Assembly (NCBI GenBank): GCA_001770015.1
Contig: MEQB01000039.1
Coordinates: 1-64,000 of the forward strand
DNA from: Bdellovibrionales bacterium RIFOXYC1_FULL_37_79
GTDB taxonomy: Bacteria > Bdellovibrionota > Bacteriovoracia > Bacteriovoracales > Bacteriovoracaceae
DNA length: 64,000 nucleotides
Direction of reading: 5' to 3'
The position numbers and the translations under genes were made by a program. Below are positions 44,835 to 54,246 of this stretch, piece after piece. The stretch's first letter is position 1. The number at the start of each line of letters is the position of its first letter. Below the pieces are notes generated by a model, which was given only the letters and a program-made list of their open reading frames with translations, searched no databases and was not told the origin of the DNA.

Positions 44835-45988
44835 ATAAGAAAATGAAACTGGCCATTTTTGTGCATGATTTACATATGGAGCTAGGCCACAGTCGGGCAT
44901 TGATTGAACAAATTGGAAATATTCCTTCGATCTTGATCGAGGAAATAAAAATATTTACCTATACTTGCTCTGCGCCGGAAAAAATTTTCCCCCAGCATAA
45001 GGGCAAGGTGACGGTCATCAGTAGTCCGGTTAAGAATCTATATCCTTTTTTGCTTAAAACGTGGTTTTATCATGGGTGGGTATGGTGGAGGTTGAAAAGA
45101 AATGAGCTGGATGGATTTATAAAAATTGGCATAGGAGTGGCCAGTTTAAAGGTGGATGTGGTTAATATCCAGTTTGTCCAATGTCAGTGGGAAGAGGCCT
45201 TCTTCAAGCTTTTCAAAATGAATCTGCTGGTGAAAGCATATAAAAAAATCATGTATTTCTATTTTAGGAAATGTGAAGAGTATTTATATACTCAAAAAAA
45301 TGTGAAAATTTATGTATTATCCCAGTTTGTTTATGACTATATGAGAAGTCGTTTTAATATTAGTCAGGATCGTTTGGCACTGATTTATTCTGGCATCAAT
45401 CTTGATCAATTCCAGCTCTTGCCAATCGAAAGAAAGGAGATATTTAGTATTTTAACAAGTGAATACCCGCAGCTAAATCTTTTGAATCCCAGTCGTCCCA
45501 CTTATTTATTTGTGGGTGCCTACGAACGAAAAGGATTGGCAACGGTGCTTGAGTATCTTGGTCATTTAGAAGAATATCAGCTGATCGTGGTGGGGGAAAA
45601 AGACTCGACCGGATCAATTATTTTTTCAGAAAATCCAAAACATATCACTGTCAGAATTAAATATACCAATCGGATTGCTGATTTTTATGCTATCAGTGAT
45701 TCCTTTTTCTTTCCCACCATGTACGAGCCTTTTGGTCTGGTAATTTTAGAAGCTGCTGCCATGGGGTTGCAAATTATCACCCGTCGACAAGAGGTTGGTG
45801 CCAGTGAATTGTTGGTGGGATTACCCGAGGTTTATTTTATTGATGATAAGGACAGTCGGATGCCAACCATTAGATATCTTAATCGGCAGGATAAGGAAAA
45901 AATTCGCTGTGAGCGTTTAGCGAGATTTCAAAGTTATACTTGGCTAAAATCATCAGAGCAGCTTTTAAAATTTTTAAAAAATATATAA
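44831..45988 (+). CDS. Glycosyltransferase family 4
   Basis: A 385-residue GT-B enzyme. It has LAIFVHDLHMELGHSRA at the N-terminus, VYVLSQF-like acceptor strands (KIYVLSQFVYDYM), YLFVGAYERKGLATV and YQLIVVGEKDS. The donor signature is YEPFGLVILEAAAMGLQIITR with both glutamates kept. The GTG start overlaps the end of the previous gene (GTGA), so the two transferases are made together and may act in sequence on the same repeat unit. Confidence 0.9.
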   Translation: MNKKMKLAIFVHDLHMELGHSRALIEQIGNIPSILIEEIKIFTYTCSAPEKIFPQHKGKVTVISSPVKNLYPFLLKTWFYHGWVWWRLKRNELDGFIKIGIGVASLKVDVVNIQFVQCQWEEAFFKLFKMNLLVKAYKKIMYFYFRKCEEYLYTQKNVKIYVLSQFVYDYMRSRFNISQDRLALIYSGINLDQFQLLPIERKEIFSILTSEYPQLNLLNPSRPTYLFVGAYERKGLATVLEYLGHLEEYQLIVVGEKDSTGSIIFSENPKHITVRIKYTNRIADFYAISDSFFFPTMYEPFGLVILEAAAMGLQIITRRQEVGASELLVGLPEVYFIDDKDSRMPTIRYLNRQDKEKIRCERLARFQSYTWLKSSEQLLKFLKNI

Positions 45989-46100
45989 CCCGAGTATTTA
46001 AGTATATGCTACTTATGCAAAGAAATATTTTTAGCATTTACAAATATTAACAAGGCCCTAGAATCAGTATATATGATTGAAATTGATTTTAGGAGTAAGA

Positions 46101-47348
46101 GTGAAAATTCATAAAAGCATTCTTTGGTTGAATATTTTTGTTGTGTTGATTTTGGTGATTAATATCAATTTAATGTATGTTGCCGACCGTAAAATGACCA
46201 TGGTGATGCTGAATCTAGGGGTGATTTTAGGTATTATTGGTGCAACTTTTTGGCAACTAAGCTTGGTTGGAAAATGCAAAATGAAATTATCGGAACAAAT
46301 AAATCGTTTTATGGGTATTACTGATTCTCTAAAAGAAGGAACTAACAATTTATCAAAAAGAACTAGTGATCAAGCAGCTTCTTTGGAGGAAACGGCTTCT
46401 ACTATGGAAGAGATCACCGCTACCGTCAAACAAAACGGTGAACATGCCAGACTGGCAGCCAGTTTGACCAATCAAGCTCAAAATGTGGCCCAGGAAGGGA
46501 CCCAGCTTTCCAAAGAGGTGCAAGGGGCCATGGATGAAATATCCCAAAGCAGTAATAAAATTTCAGATATTGTTGGACTAGTGGAAGAAATCGCCTTTCA
46601 GACCAATATTTTAGCAATCAATGCGGCGATTGAAGCTGCCAAGGCGGGAGAGGTTGGCAAAGGTTTTGCGGTGGTTGCCATAGAGGTTAGGGATTTAGCA
46701 CAGCGGTCGTCAAATGCCGCTAAAGAAATCAAAAATTTGATCGATAATAGTATTGCTAAGGTGGAAAAAGGATCTGGATTGGTGGTTTTGAGCAATCAAA
46801 ATTTACTTGGTATCGCAGAAGGAATTCAAAAAGTTGCAGACATCATGGGAGATGTTTCTTCTGCTACCAACGAACAATTTACCGCCATTAATCAGATTAG
46901 CGATACAGTTATCCAACTGGATACGGCCACCCAGGATAATACCTCCCTGGTAGATTCGCTGACCAATTCAAGTGATCAATTAAAAAATATTGTCTCTGGA
47001 TTAAACTCGGTGGTTACAGCTTTTTTACCGAGTGATAAGTCAGCGGTGAGTGATAAAAAAACTATCGTTAACAAAATCGGGATAAAAAAACCGGAGGCTA
47101 AAAAACCAGTAGTTAAAAAAACCGTGGCAAAGGTTAACCAACCTAAAAAGCTAGTGCCAGTACCAGAGCATCAAGCTGGGATTATCAATTCGACAATGTC
47201 TGCAACAAAAGATGGAGATAAACCCGTTGTTGTGGAAAAACTGGTTAAAACAACCGTTAAAAAAGTTCAACGTAAAGGTGGTGATGATATAGTGGAATCA
47301 ATCTTATCGAGAGATCCTAACTTCTTTGAATCGGGTGAGGATTTTTAA
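46101..47348 (+). CDS. Methyl-accepting chemotaxis protein, no periplasmic domain
   Basis: A 415-residue chemoreceptor. Two membrane helices (about 6-26 and 31-52) are joined by only a few residues, so there is no periplasmic ligand domain and no HAMP. The signalling domain follows, with the highly conserved hairpin tip (EEIAFQTNILAINAAIEAA, GKGFAVVA, EVRDLAQRS). The C-terminal 100 residues are a K/V/P-rich linker ending SILSRDPNFFESGEDF. It may sense the membrane or cytoplasmic state, or act through partner proteins. The start is the GTG with AGGAG 5 bases upstream; an earlier TTG is disfavoured. No che genes are near. Confidence 0.92.
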   Translation: MKIHKSILWLNIFVVLILVININLMYVADRKMTMVMLNLGVILGIIGATFWQLSLVGKCKMKLSEQINRFMGITDSLKEGTNNLSKRTSDQAASLEETASTMEEITATVKQNGEHARLAASLTNQAQNVAQEGTQLSKEVQGAMDEISQSSNKISDIVGLVEEIAFQTNILAINAAIEAAKAGEVGKGFAVVAIEVRDLAQRSSNAAKEIKNLIDNSIAKVEKGSGLVVLSNQNLLGIAEGIQKVADIMGDVSSATNEQFTAINQISDTVIQLDTATQDNTSLVDSLTNSSDQLKNIVSGLNSVVTAFLPSDKSAVSDKKTIVNKIGIKKPEAKKPVVKKTVAKVNQPKKLVPVPEHQAGIINSTMSATKDGDKPVVVEKLVKTTVKKVQRKGGDDIVESILSRDPNFFESGEDF

Positions 47349-48750
47349 AAATATAGAGATGTTTGTATTGTTTAATAAGCCTTAACCGGTGTCGGTTAGC
47401 AAATTCATTCATACATTTGATCTTAAATGCATTGGCTTCTTTGAGTAAGATGGCAAAATAAAATGATTTAGTAAAAAGTTCATCGTAAAGATAATCTAGG
47501 TTTTTCGCTGAAAAAGTAAAGTAGGACCAAGCGTAATTTTGGGTGTCATCTTTTGGAATACCAAAAAGCTTGATAAGTGTTTTAGTGGATAAAATCACCG
47601 AGTTTTCCGGAATTTCGTTGGAGATAATTTCCTTATATTCAATTAGCTCGCGTAGGTGCTGATCATGGAATTTAAAAAGCATAAAATTGGCAAACAACAG
47701 TATGGTAGCGGTAAAAATAAGACCAGGTTTAAAATATTTCCATTTCACTAAGAAGCGATTGAGCACCAAAATAAAACTAAGGCACCAAAAGGGGAGTGCA
47801 ATCTGTAAAAGCCGAGGCCCGATTATCAGGTTTTTAAAAAAGTTATTGGATGAATCATGGTAATAATAAAACAACAAAAATAGCAGATAAAACAGGGCAA
47901 TAGATGAAATGAGCGGGGTGTATTTGTTAAATTTAAAAAATGGAGCGATAACCATGCCCGGCCAAATAAGTGCCAGAGCCAAAGCGTAAAGGCCAATATT
48001 TTCTTTAAAAAATGAAACATGAAAAGTTCCGACATTATCGACTAATCCGAAAGGGGATTGGAATAAAATAAAATTATATAAGATCGCAAGTAGGATGAAA
48101 CATAATCCTGAGGAAAAACAAATTAGACCTTTTTTAAAATCAATTTTAGCTAGGTTAAAATAAAAATAAAAGATTGAAAAAAACACCAGGGCAAAAGCTG
48201 CATGATTGCGGGCAAGGCTTGCCAGTCCAATCAACATTCCACTCAAAAAAGGCCCATATTTTTTTGATTTTATGGTAAAAAATAAGCCACCAAGCAAAAG
48301 GGCAGCAGCTAGAGTGTCAGCCATGACGGTTCTTGAATAAAGGGACAGGGTGGGATGCAGTAAAAGAAAGATTGCATAAAGGGGGGAGATGGCAAAGTGA
48401 AGTAGAATCAGTCCACAGAGAACAGTTAAAACAAGATGGATGAGAAGTGATGAATAAAACATACCATCCAGTTGTTTAATCCAGATAAAAGGTAAAAGAG
48501 TAACCGACTTAAGTGGATTTCTGATGAAGACAAAGTGACCATTATGTTCGCCAATATCTCCTAGAAATTTACCATCTAGAAAAGGAGAGTCAAGGGTGAT
48601 TTTTTGATGAGTCCATAAAATGGCCTGGTTGATAAAGCCTATCTCATCTTCTATGCCGGATATCGGAGGGTAGTAAATGATGTAAATAATCGTAAAGATA
48701 AAAGCGAAAAAAAATAAAATAATCCAATCTTTTTTTAGATACTGTTGCAA
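47317..48750 (-). CDS. PMT/ArnT-like membrane glycosyltransferase
   Basis: A 477-residue protein with about eleven to twelve membrane helices. After the first helix a hydrophilic periplasmic loop contains YYPPISGIEDEIGFINQAI, whose acidic pair matches the catalytic E/D of GT-C enzymes (PMT, ArnT, GT39/GT83). A later ARNHAAFALVFF helix and a C-terminal soluble part of about 90 residues also fit. Such enzymes use polyprenyl-phosphate sugars on the outer face of the inner membrane. Its end overlaps the chemoreceptor coding end by 32 bases in convergent orientation. Confidence 0.75.
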   Translation of the reverse strand: MQQYLKKDWIILFFFAFIFTIIYIIYYPPISGIEDEIGFINQAILWTHQKITLDSPFLDGKFLGDIGEHNGHFVFIRNPLKSVTLLPFIWIKQLDGMFYSSLLIHLVLTVLCGLILLHFAISPLYAIFLLLHPTLSLYSRTVMADTLAAALLLGGLFFTIKSKKYGPFLSGMLIGLASLARNHAAFALVFFSIFYFYFNLAKIDFKKGLICFSSGLCFILLAILYNFILFQSPFGLVDNVGTFHVSFFKENIGLYALALALIWPGMVIAPFFKFNKYTPLISSIALFYLLFLLFYYYHDSSNNFFKNLIIGPRLLQIALPFWCLSFILVLNRFLVKWKYFKPGLIFTATILLFANFMLFKFHDQHLRELIEYKEIISNEIPENSVILSTKTLIKLFGIPKDDTQNYAWSYFTFSAKNLDYLYDELFTKSFYFAILLKEANAFKIKCMNEFANRHRLRLIKQYKHLYIFKNPHPIQRS

Positions 48751-48760
48751 AACTTTTCTC

Positions 48761-50071
48761 CTAAAAAAGAGTGGAGCTAGTTAGATTGAAGTCTTGGACA
48801 ATGACGGATGGCATATAGTTTGGATAGTTCCAAACTTGTTCACGCCTAGGAAGACCCACTTCCTTAATGCGATCAAACATCAGCATGGGAGAGTCATTCC
48901 ATCTAAAGTGAGTGGCACCAGATTTTATTTTTCCATCCTCGATATAAAAAAGAGCATTTCTCGTCATTCCGGTCAAAGTGAGATTTTCAGGGTTTACCAT
49001 TCGGATATACCAAATATCTTTAATATAAAAGCCTCGTTCAATTTTTTGCATGAGCAAATCATCTGAAAGCTGACCACCATCCATTATTAAATTGCTAATA
49101 GCAAAAGCTGGAAGCTTATTTTGATGCCCCCAAAATCTGGAGGTAGGTAAGTTTTTTAATATTCCATTTTCAATAAGTATATTTTTAGATAAGGCCAGCC
49201 CGTCGTTCATAAAAGGTTTGCATGCGGCGTGAGAAAAATTGGGGTCAGTGTAGAGATTTACGTGTTTGGGAGCAATTTGGGTACCGATCTTGTTATTATA
49301 AGCGCTATATCCTTTGTCATAGGCCTTGCGATCCATTCCGTAGCCAGCACCGAGATTTAGTTCGGCATAAGCGTGACTGGAAAAGAGTACATCATATTTA
49401 CCGGGAGGCAAGGTCGTTTTATTTTGCATAAGTTCGACATCCTTAATTCCTTCCGCGGTTGTCTCTTGATAATTTAGATCTGTAAGGGTCATGGAACTAG
49501 CTCGACAATTGGTCTGTTCATTATTTTTATCAAAGGTCGCAGAGAATGCGCATTCTGATTGAATGTGAAATTTTTGTAAATGGTTTTTGGTGGCAACGCC
49601 TACATGATTAACAGAGGATTGAAAAGTTCCCGCAGCGGTAGTTTGGTGTTTGACAGCCTCATTGATAGCAAAACCGGCCACAGCTGAGCGCTTAGATGGT
49701 GATAGATCAAGTAAATTTTCATCTAAATGATGATGGATGGTTTGTTGATCATGCTTTAAAGAGGGGAGGTATTCCACGTCTTTCATGGATTTTTTAGCTA
49801 TAGCTTCTGATCTTTTTATAAGTTCTTTAATTCCTCCCTCTGAAAGGTTGGCGGTTTGCAAAGTGGCTTTCTTAGCATCAAACCAGGATGTTAAATAAAC
49901 TTCTTCATATTCGTTTTCAATATTTTGGGTAAGCATATTGTCGGCAAAACGAGTTAGATTATTTTTGGTTCCTAGATAATTTATTTGATAATCGTCGGCA
50001 GCAGAATATTTTTTCAGGAGTTCAACTATTTTATTAAAACTATTTTGATAATTCATATTAATCTCCAACAT
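48761..50071 (-). CDS. tldE: TldE/PmbA, non-catalytic partner of TldD
   Basis: A 436-residue protein of the U62 family. It has the family fold signatures, for example LFSSHAYAELNLGAGYGMDRKAYDKG and the C-terminal RNALFYIEDGKI and FRWNDSPM, but no HExxxH. TldE forms the other half of the TldD/TldE heterodimeric metalloprotease, which degrades unstructured peptides and in some bacteria processes modified peptides. The start overlaps the TldD gene by 14 bases, fitting 1:1 production. It lies 10 bases before the membrane glycosyltransferase on the same strand. Confidence 0.9.
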   Translation of the reverse strand: MLEINMNYQNSFNKIVELLKKYSAADDYQINYLGTKNNLTRFADNMLTQNIENEYEEVYLTSWFDAKKATLQTANLSEGGIKELIKRSEAIAKKSMKDVEYLPSLKHDQQTIHHHLDENLLDLSPSKRSAVAGFAINEAVKHQTTAAGTFQSSVNHVGVATKNHLQKFHIQSECAFSATFDKNNEQTNCRASSMTLTDLNYQETTAEGIKDVELMQNKTTLPPGKYDVLFSSHAYAELNLGAGYGMDRKAYDKGYSAYNNKIGTQIAPKHVNLYTDPNFSHAACKPFMNDGLALSKNILIENGILKNLPTSRFWGHQNKLPAFAISNLIMDGGQLSDDLLMQKIERGFYIKDIWYIRMVNPENLTLTGMTRNALFYIEDGKIKSGATHFRWNDSPMLMFDRIKEVGLPRREQVWNYPNYMPSVIVQDFNLTSSTLF

Positions 50072-51494
50072 TTATATTTTTGAACCTGGCAGGGGCACTT
50101 CCGTGGATCATGGTATGACGTTGAGCGGGTTGTCCTTTGCCGCAGTTAAGCACTCCCCAATATTCAAAAAAACGGTGATCACAGATTTTATCGCAACTAT
50201 TCCAAAAATCAGGTGAAATAGACCGATAGGTTAAATTTCTTACGACTTCGCCTAGCTTGCCATTTTTAATTTCCCGTACGAAGTTTCCGCTAAATTGAAA
50301 ATTATACCTTTTTTGATCAATGGAATAACTATCCCTGCCATCAATGATGAGTCCATCCTCGGTATCAGCGATTAGATCTTTTAAGGAAAGTTTTTCTTTG
50401 CCGGGCAGTAAAAATAAATTAGGAATACGGTTGATCGGTTGTAACTGCCAGGTACTGGCAAAATTGCATCCATAGCTTTGGTTTTTTCCAATATAGTGGG
50501 CCACTTCTCGGGTGGTTCCATAATTGACCAGTTTTCCGTTCTTAATTATATCCCACTTTTGAGCAGGTACCCCGTCATCATCCCATCCTTTCGATGATAA
50601 TCCGGAGGCGACGGTATTATCTGCTCTAAAGTTAACAATGGGGGATCCGTATTGAAATTTACCAAGTTTTTCAGTGGTTGCAAAACTGGTGCCGGCGAAA
50701 TCGGCTTCCCAGCCCAGCACGCGGTCAAGTTCCGTCGGGTGTCCCACCGATTCATGCATAGTTAAAAAGAGGTTGCTGGGAAGAATGATAAGATCTTTTT
50801 TACCTTTTGGGATGGTGGTGGAATTTAGTTTCATTATAGCTTCATCACATAATCGCAAAATATCATATTGGTCAAAATGATGAAGAACCCATTCATAACC
50901 GGCCATTTTAGGACGTTCTTGAATGCGACGATTTTGAAAACCGCCGTTACCTACCGCTTGAACGTCGAAACTTCCAGAAGAGATCACATATTCATTTTTC
51001 AAAACACTTCCTTCGGTATTCATCAGCAATTGGTGGTGTTTCCAGAATAACAAAAGACCGTCAGTTTTTTTGATAAGAGGATTTGTTTTAGCTTTTTTAT
51101 CCAGTTCAAAAAGTAGGTGCATTTTTTCTTCTGGAGAAATTTTAAACGGATCAATTTTATATGGACCTTGGTAATGACCTATGTGTGATTTTTCCTTAGT
51201 AAGTATAATATCTTTGGTGCCGATATTTTTACCTGATTCACTTATTTCTACTGCGCGCTTCAACGCTTTATCCAAGTTTATGGGATCTAGTTTATCGGTA
51301 GCACAAAAACCCCAACGGCCATTTTTTAAAACGCGAATGCCAACGCCTACGCTGTCGGTAAGTAAATAATGCTTTAACACATCATCGGTGGTTTGAATGG
51401 TTTCCTCGTTGAGGGATTTGTATCTGATATCACAAAAACTCACACGGTATTTAGTGCGGGATCTATCAAGTAAATCTTGTATTATCTTTTTCAT
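50058..51494 (-). CDS. tldD: TldD metalloprotease subunit
   Basis: A 478-residue catalytic subunit of TldD/TldE. The zinc motif HESVGH (HExxxH) lies near residue 247 within LFLTMHESVGHPTELDR. A cysteine for the third ligand is found near the C-terminus (NSCDKICDH / NCGKG region). The N-terminal domain shows the family's LLTDSVGVGIRVLKNG. Length is normal. It is the first gene of the pair and is divergent from the pseudouridine-synthase gene. There is no peptide-modification gene nearby, so a general peptidase role is more likely than bacteriocin maturation. Confidence 0.93.
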   Translation of the reverse strand: MKKIIQDLLDRSRTKYRVSFCDIRYKSLNEETIQTTDDVLKHYLLTDSVGVGIRVLKNGRWGFCATDKLDPINLDKALKRAVEISESGKNIGTKDIILTKEKSHIGHYQGPYKIDPFKISPEEKMHLLFELDKKAKTNPLIKKTDGLLLFWKHHQLLMNTEGSVLKNEYVISSGSFDVQAVGNGGFQNRRIQERPKMAGYEWVLHHFDQYDILRLCDEAIMKLNSTTIPKGKKDLIILPSNLFLTMHESVGHPTELDRVLGWEADFAGTSFATTEKLGKFQYGSPIVNFRADNTVASGLSSKGWDDDGVPAQKWDIIKNGKLVNYGTTREVAHYIGKNQSYGCNFASTWQLQPINRIPNLFLLPGKEKLSLKDLIADTEDGLIIDGRDSYSIDQKRYNFQFSGNFVREIKNGKLGEVVRNLTYRSISPDFWNSCDKICDHRFFEYWGVLNCGKGQPAQRHTMIHGSAPARFKNINVGD

Positions 51495-51565
51495 GGAGTT
51501 ATCCTGTTAGACTATTTAAAACTAGGAAGATTACCTTATCGTATGCTTGCTAAAAAGTCTATGAA

Positions 51566-52273
51566 ATGCATGAAACCATAATGGAAGAAGTTACAATTTT
51601 GTACCAAGATGAGGACCTGATATTTGCCAATAAACCAAGTGGGCTTTTGGTGCACCGGGATCAAGGGCATGCACAGGATAAAGTGACATTGATGGGCCTA
51701 CTTCGGGATCAAGTTGGGCAATACGTTCATGCCATTAACCGGATTGATCGGCCAGTTTCTGGAATTGTATTATTCACAACCAAACGGGAACTGATAAATA
51801 TCATTAAAAATGACTGGACCGGTGAAAAAACCCATAAAGAATATATTGCCCTTGCCAAAGGCAAGAAACTCGAAAAGGGAACTTTTGCCTTTGCTTTAAA
51901 AAGCGATGATGGTTCATTAAAAGAAGCGAGTACCGAATTTATTCCACTTTTTGAATTTGCCACTACCACTCTTTATAAAATCAAAATAAATACGGGCAGA
52001 AAACATCAGATCAGAAGACACTTTTCCCGACGTTGTATGAATATTATTGGTGATACTTGCTATGGCAAGGGAGAGTTTAATCGTTATTTTCGCAGCGAAT
52101 TTGGATTGTATCGAATATTTTTACACTCATACCGGCTTAAAATGATTCATCCGGTAAGTCTGATGCCCATGGATATAATCTGTAAATTGCCTTTGGAATT
52201 GGTCGAAGTTTTAAGGAAAATGGGACTTTCTTCAGATGAGCTTTACCAGTTGATAGAACAAAGTCGTTGGTGA
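51566..52273 (+). CDS. RluA-family pseudouridine synthase (TruC-like)
   Basis: A 235-residue enzyme converting uridine to pseudouridine in RNA. It shows the opening YQDEDLIFANKPSGLLVHRD (motif I), the catalytic motif INRIDRPVSGIVLF with D61, KEYIALAKG (motif III) and GRKHQIRRHF (motif IV). The short size without an S4 domain fits TruC (tRNA U65) or a related tRNA/rRNA enzyme. A second in-frame ATG five codons downstream is an alternative start; neither has a strong ribosome-binding site. It stands between the divergent tldD and the convergent lipoprotein gene. Confidence 0.9.
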   Translation: MHETIMEEVTILYQDEDLIFANKPSGLLVHRDQGHAQDKVTLMGLLRDQVGQYVHAINRIDRPVSGIVLFTTKRELINIIKNDWTGEKTHKEYIALAKGKKLEKGTFAFALKSDDGSLKEASTEFIPLFEFATTTLYKIKINTGRKHQIRRHFSRRCMNIIGDTCYGKGEFNRYFRSEFGLYRIFLHSYRLKMIHPVSLMPMDIICKLPLELVEVLRKMGLSSDELYQLIEQSRW

Positions 52274-52284
52274 TTTTTTTATTT

Positions 52285-53103
52285 TTACCAGGCAAATCCT
52301 AGCGAAAAATCTAGTGCATCAATGCTTTGGGACGGACCTTTTAGAATATGGCCATGGCTGCGACCAACTTCCATTTGGGTAAAAACATTAATCGAGTTAA
52401 AGTTGGTATGGACTCTACCTCCGACGGTGCCTGAAAAATATTCGCTCTCAGCTAGGACAAAAGTAGGTTTTGAATTAACATTTAAAGTGGCCCTGGAATC
52501 CACATGAGTATAAGAAGCAGCGCTGAACAAAAGGAAAAAATTAGTAAAACGATATCCTAATATTAAGGCCAATTCTCGTTGTTTCATGAGAATCTCGCCG
52601 CTTACATTGTCAAAAGTATCTGCAGTCTGGTCTTCAATCGAAACAGAAAAATGCCCTTCTTCGGTGTCTGTGCCTTGACCATATAAAGCTGCTACTGCCA
52701 GCTTTAATCCATTTTTTCTTTCTTTGAATGAATCTCCCACAATTTGTAATTTCAACCCATGCAGGGTGGGTGATTCAGAGTGACTTTTTAAAACGTAATC
52801 AAGCCTTTTCAAAAGTCCCAGGGTGCCTTTGATACCCGTTCCCCCGGAAGGCTCTAACGTCTTGGTGGTATCGACTTCTGTATTGGAGACATATCCAAAC
52901 AGAGAGGATTGGGTGGATTTTACTAGATTGATTTTATGATCAGTATGAAAATTCACCGGTTCTAAGGAGCCACCAAGGAAATGACCATTTGATTCAGGAA
53001 TAAGTCCCATGGTGGATGAAATGTGATGATCAACATTTAAGACTTTATGGGAACAGGAAATAAAAAAGGTTAGTAAAAAAACACTTAATGATACTTTCAA
53101 CAT
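52285..53103 (-). CDS. Putative lipoprotein / outer-membrane protein
   Basis: A 272-residue protein with a lipoprotein signal (SVFLLTFFISC, lipid cysteine at about residue 17). The mature part alternates polar and hydrophobic residues in strands (LKLQIVGDSF, ALILGYRFTNFFLLFSAASY, GTVGGRVHTNF) and ends in an aromatic residue (LGFAW), a common mark of outer-membrane beta-barrels. I recognise no family. Its ATG is only 35 bases from the start used by the divergent YigZ gene. Confidence 0.65.
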   Translation of the reverse strand: MLKVSLSVFLLTFFISCSHKVLNVDHHISSTMGLIPESNGHFLGGSLEPVNFHTDHKINLVKSTQSSLFGYVSNTEVDTTKTLEPSGGTGIKGTLGLLKRLDYVLKSHSESPTLHGLKLQIVGDSFKERKNGLKLAVAALYGQGTDTEEGHFSVSIEDQTADTFDNVSGEILMKQRELALILGYRFTNFFLLFSAASYTHVDSRATLNVNSKPTFVLAESEYFSGTVGGRVHTNFNSINVFTQMEVGRSHGHILKGPSQSIDALDFSLGFAW

Positions 53104-53138
53104 GATTAATGGTAATAAATTTATTATTATTATTCAAT

Positions 53139-53708
53139 ATGAAATTAGTAAGAGATGAGAGCATTGCCACGACCGAAGTAAATCGATCCAAGTTTATCGC
53201 TCACTTGTTCCCGTTTGAGCATTTCAAAAAAAAACTGGATCAGTTAAAAACCGATCACCCTAAGGCCAGGCATTTTGTCTATGCCTACCGATATTTTAAT
53301 GAACTAAATCAGATTGTGGAAAACCAAAGTGATGATGGGGAACCCAAAGGGAGTTCCGGCCGGCCAGTTTTAAATGTTTTAAGAGGCAATGAAATGATTA
53401 ACACGGCGATCATCATTGTGAGATATTTTGGTGGTACCAAACTGGGAGTAGGTGGCCTGGTACGGGCCTATACGGAAAGTGTCCATCAAGTGTTACAAAA
53501 ATCCAATTTATTAGACTATAAAAGAAGGATTTCTAAAAGCATTACAGTCGGGTATAGGGACGTGGGATTGGTTGAACACATATTAAAACAGTATGCCAAT
53601 ACCAGCTGGGAAAAAAAGTTTGCAGAAAAAAATGTGGAAATATGCTTTAATGTAGATGAAGAAGATTGTGAATTGATTATGAATCGGTTTAAGGAAATAT
53701 GTTATTGA
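53139..53708 (+). CDS. YigZ/IMPACT-family protein
   Basis: A 189-residue protein of the UPF0029 (IMPACT) family. The hallmarks are NRSKFIAHLFPF near the N-terminus, HFVYAYRY, DDGEPKGSSGRPVLNVL and IIIVRYFGGTKLGVGGLVRAY, followed by a small C-terminal ferredoxin-like domain. Members are thought to bind RNA or translation factors; the bacterial role is unsettled. I take the second ATG, which matches the usual N-terminus; an ATG at 53109 would add ten hydrophobic residues. It is followed 16 bases later by the next gene. Confidence 0.88.
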   Translation: MKLVRDESIATTEVNRSKFIAHLFPFEHFKKKLDQLKTDHPKARHFVYAYRYFNELNQIVENQSDDGEPKGSSGRPVLNVLRGNEMINTAIIIVRYFGGTKLGVGGLVRAYTESVHQVLQKSNLLDYKRRISKSITVGYRDVGLVEHILKQYANTSWEKKFAEKNVEICFNVDEEDCELIMNRFKEICY

Positions 53709-53724
53709 TGGAAGGGGGACTGGG

Positions 53725-54168
53725 GTGTTTAAGATTGATGGAGAAATAATTCAGGATTTGATCAAGACTTCGGAATCTATTTTAAGTGAGCTTGAAAAAG
53801 TGATGAATGAATTAAAAATGAGTCCGGCCAATAAAGAATTATATGAAAAATTTGGACAACAGATTGATCGAATTTATGGAACGCTGTCAACCATTGGTAT
53901 GACGAACATTGCGGAATATACCATGATGCTAAAAAAGGTGGGCTATGCGTGTTCCCAGTATGAAGAAAAAACTGGGCGGGCAAGAACTATGAATCTCATG
54001 GAGAACGCTGTCGCTAATTTGAAAATATTTAATGATTTTTTAAAAAATCCTAAAGACAAGGAGAAGGCGAAATTACTCAAGATCGTCGTTGACCGAGAGA
54101 AAGACAAGGCCATATTGTTGATGAATACGATCTACAAGGGCATTACCAGAACCACCACTAATAAATAA
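53725..54168 (+). CDS. Helical protein, possibly HPt-like without the histidine
   Basis: A 147-residue all-helical protein. The stretch FGQQIDRIYGTLSTIGMTNIAEYTMML resembles the central helices of histidine phosphotransfer (HPt) domains around the xHxLKGxxxxxG motif, but an aspartate stands where the histidine should be. If this is right, the protein cannot relay phosphate and may be a receiver-binding or structural protein. The C-terminal 60 residues are strongly charged (KDKEKAKLLKIVVDREKDK). The start is GTG with GGAAGGGGG upstream. The HPt link is an inference from a short match. Confidence 0.6.
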   Translation: MFKIDGEIIQDLIKTSESILSELEKVMNELKMSPANKELYEKFGQQIDRIYGTLSTIGMTNIAEYTMMLKKVGYACSQYEEKTGRARTMNLMENAVANLKIFNDFLKNPKDKEKAKLLKIVVDREKDKAILLMNTIYKGITRTTTNK

Positions 54169-54246
54169 TATCACATATAAACATTTTAATTCTTTATTAA
54201 CTTTGATAAGATAGCTTCCAAATAGATGACAAATAAGGTGGGAACA

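Noticed and set aside
48761-51494. TldD/TldE as part of a modified-peptide (RiPP) biosynthetic cluster
   Set aside because: No precursor peptide, cyclodehydratase, radical SAM or transporter gene is adjacent; a general peptidase is the simpler reading.
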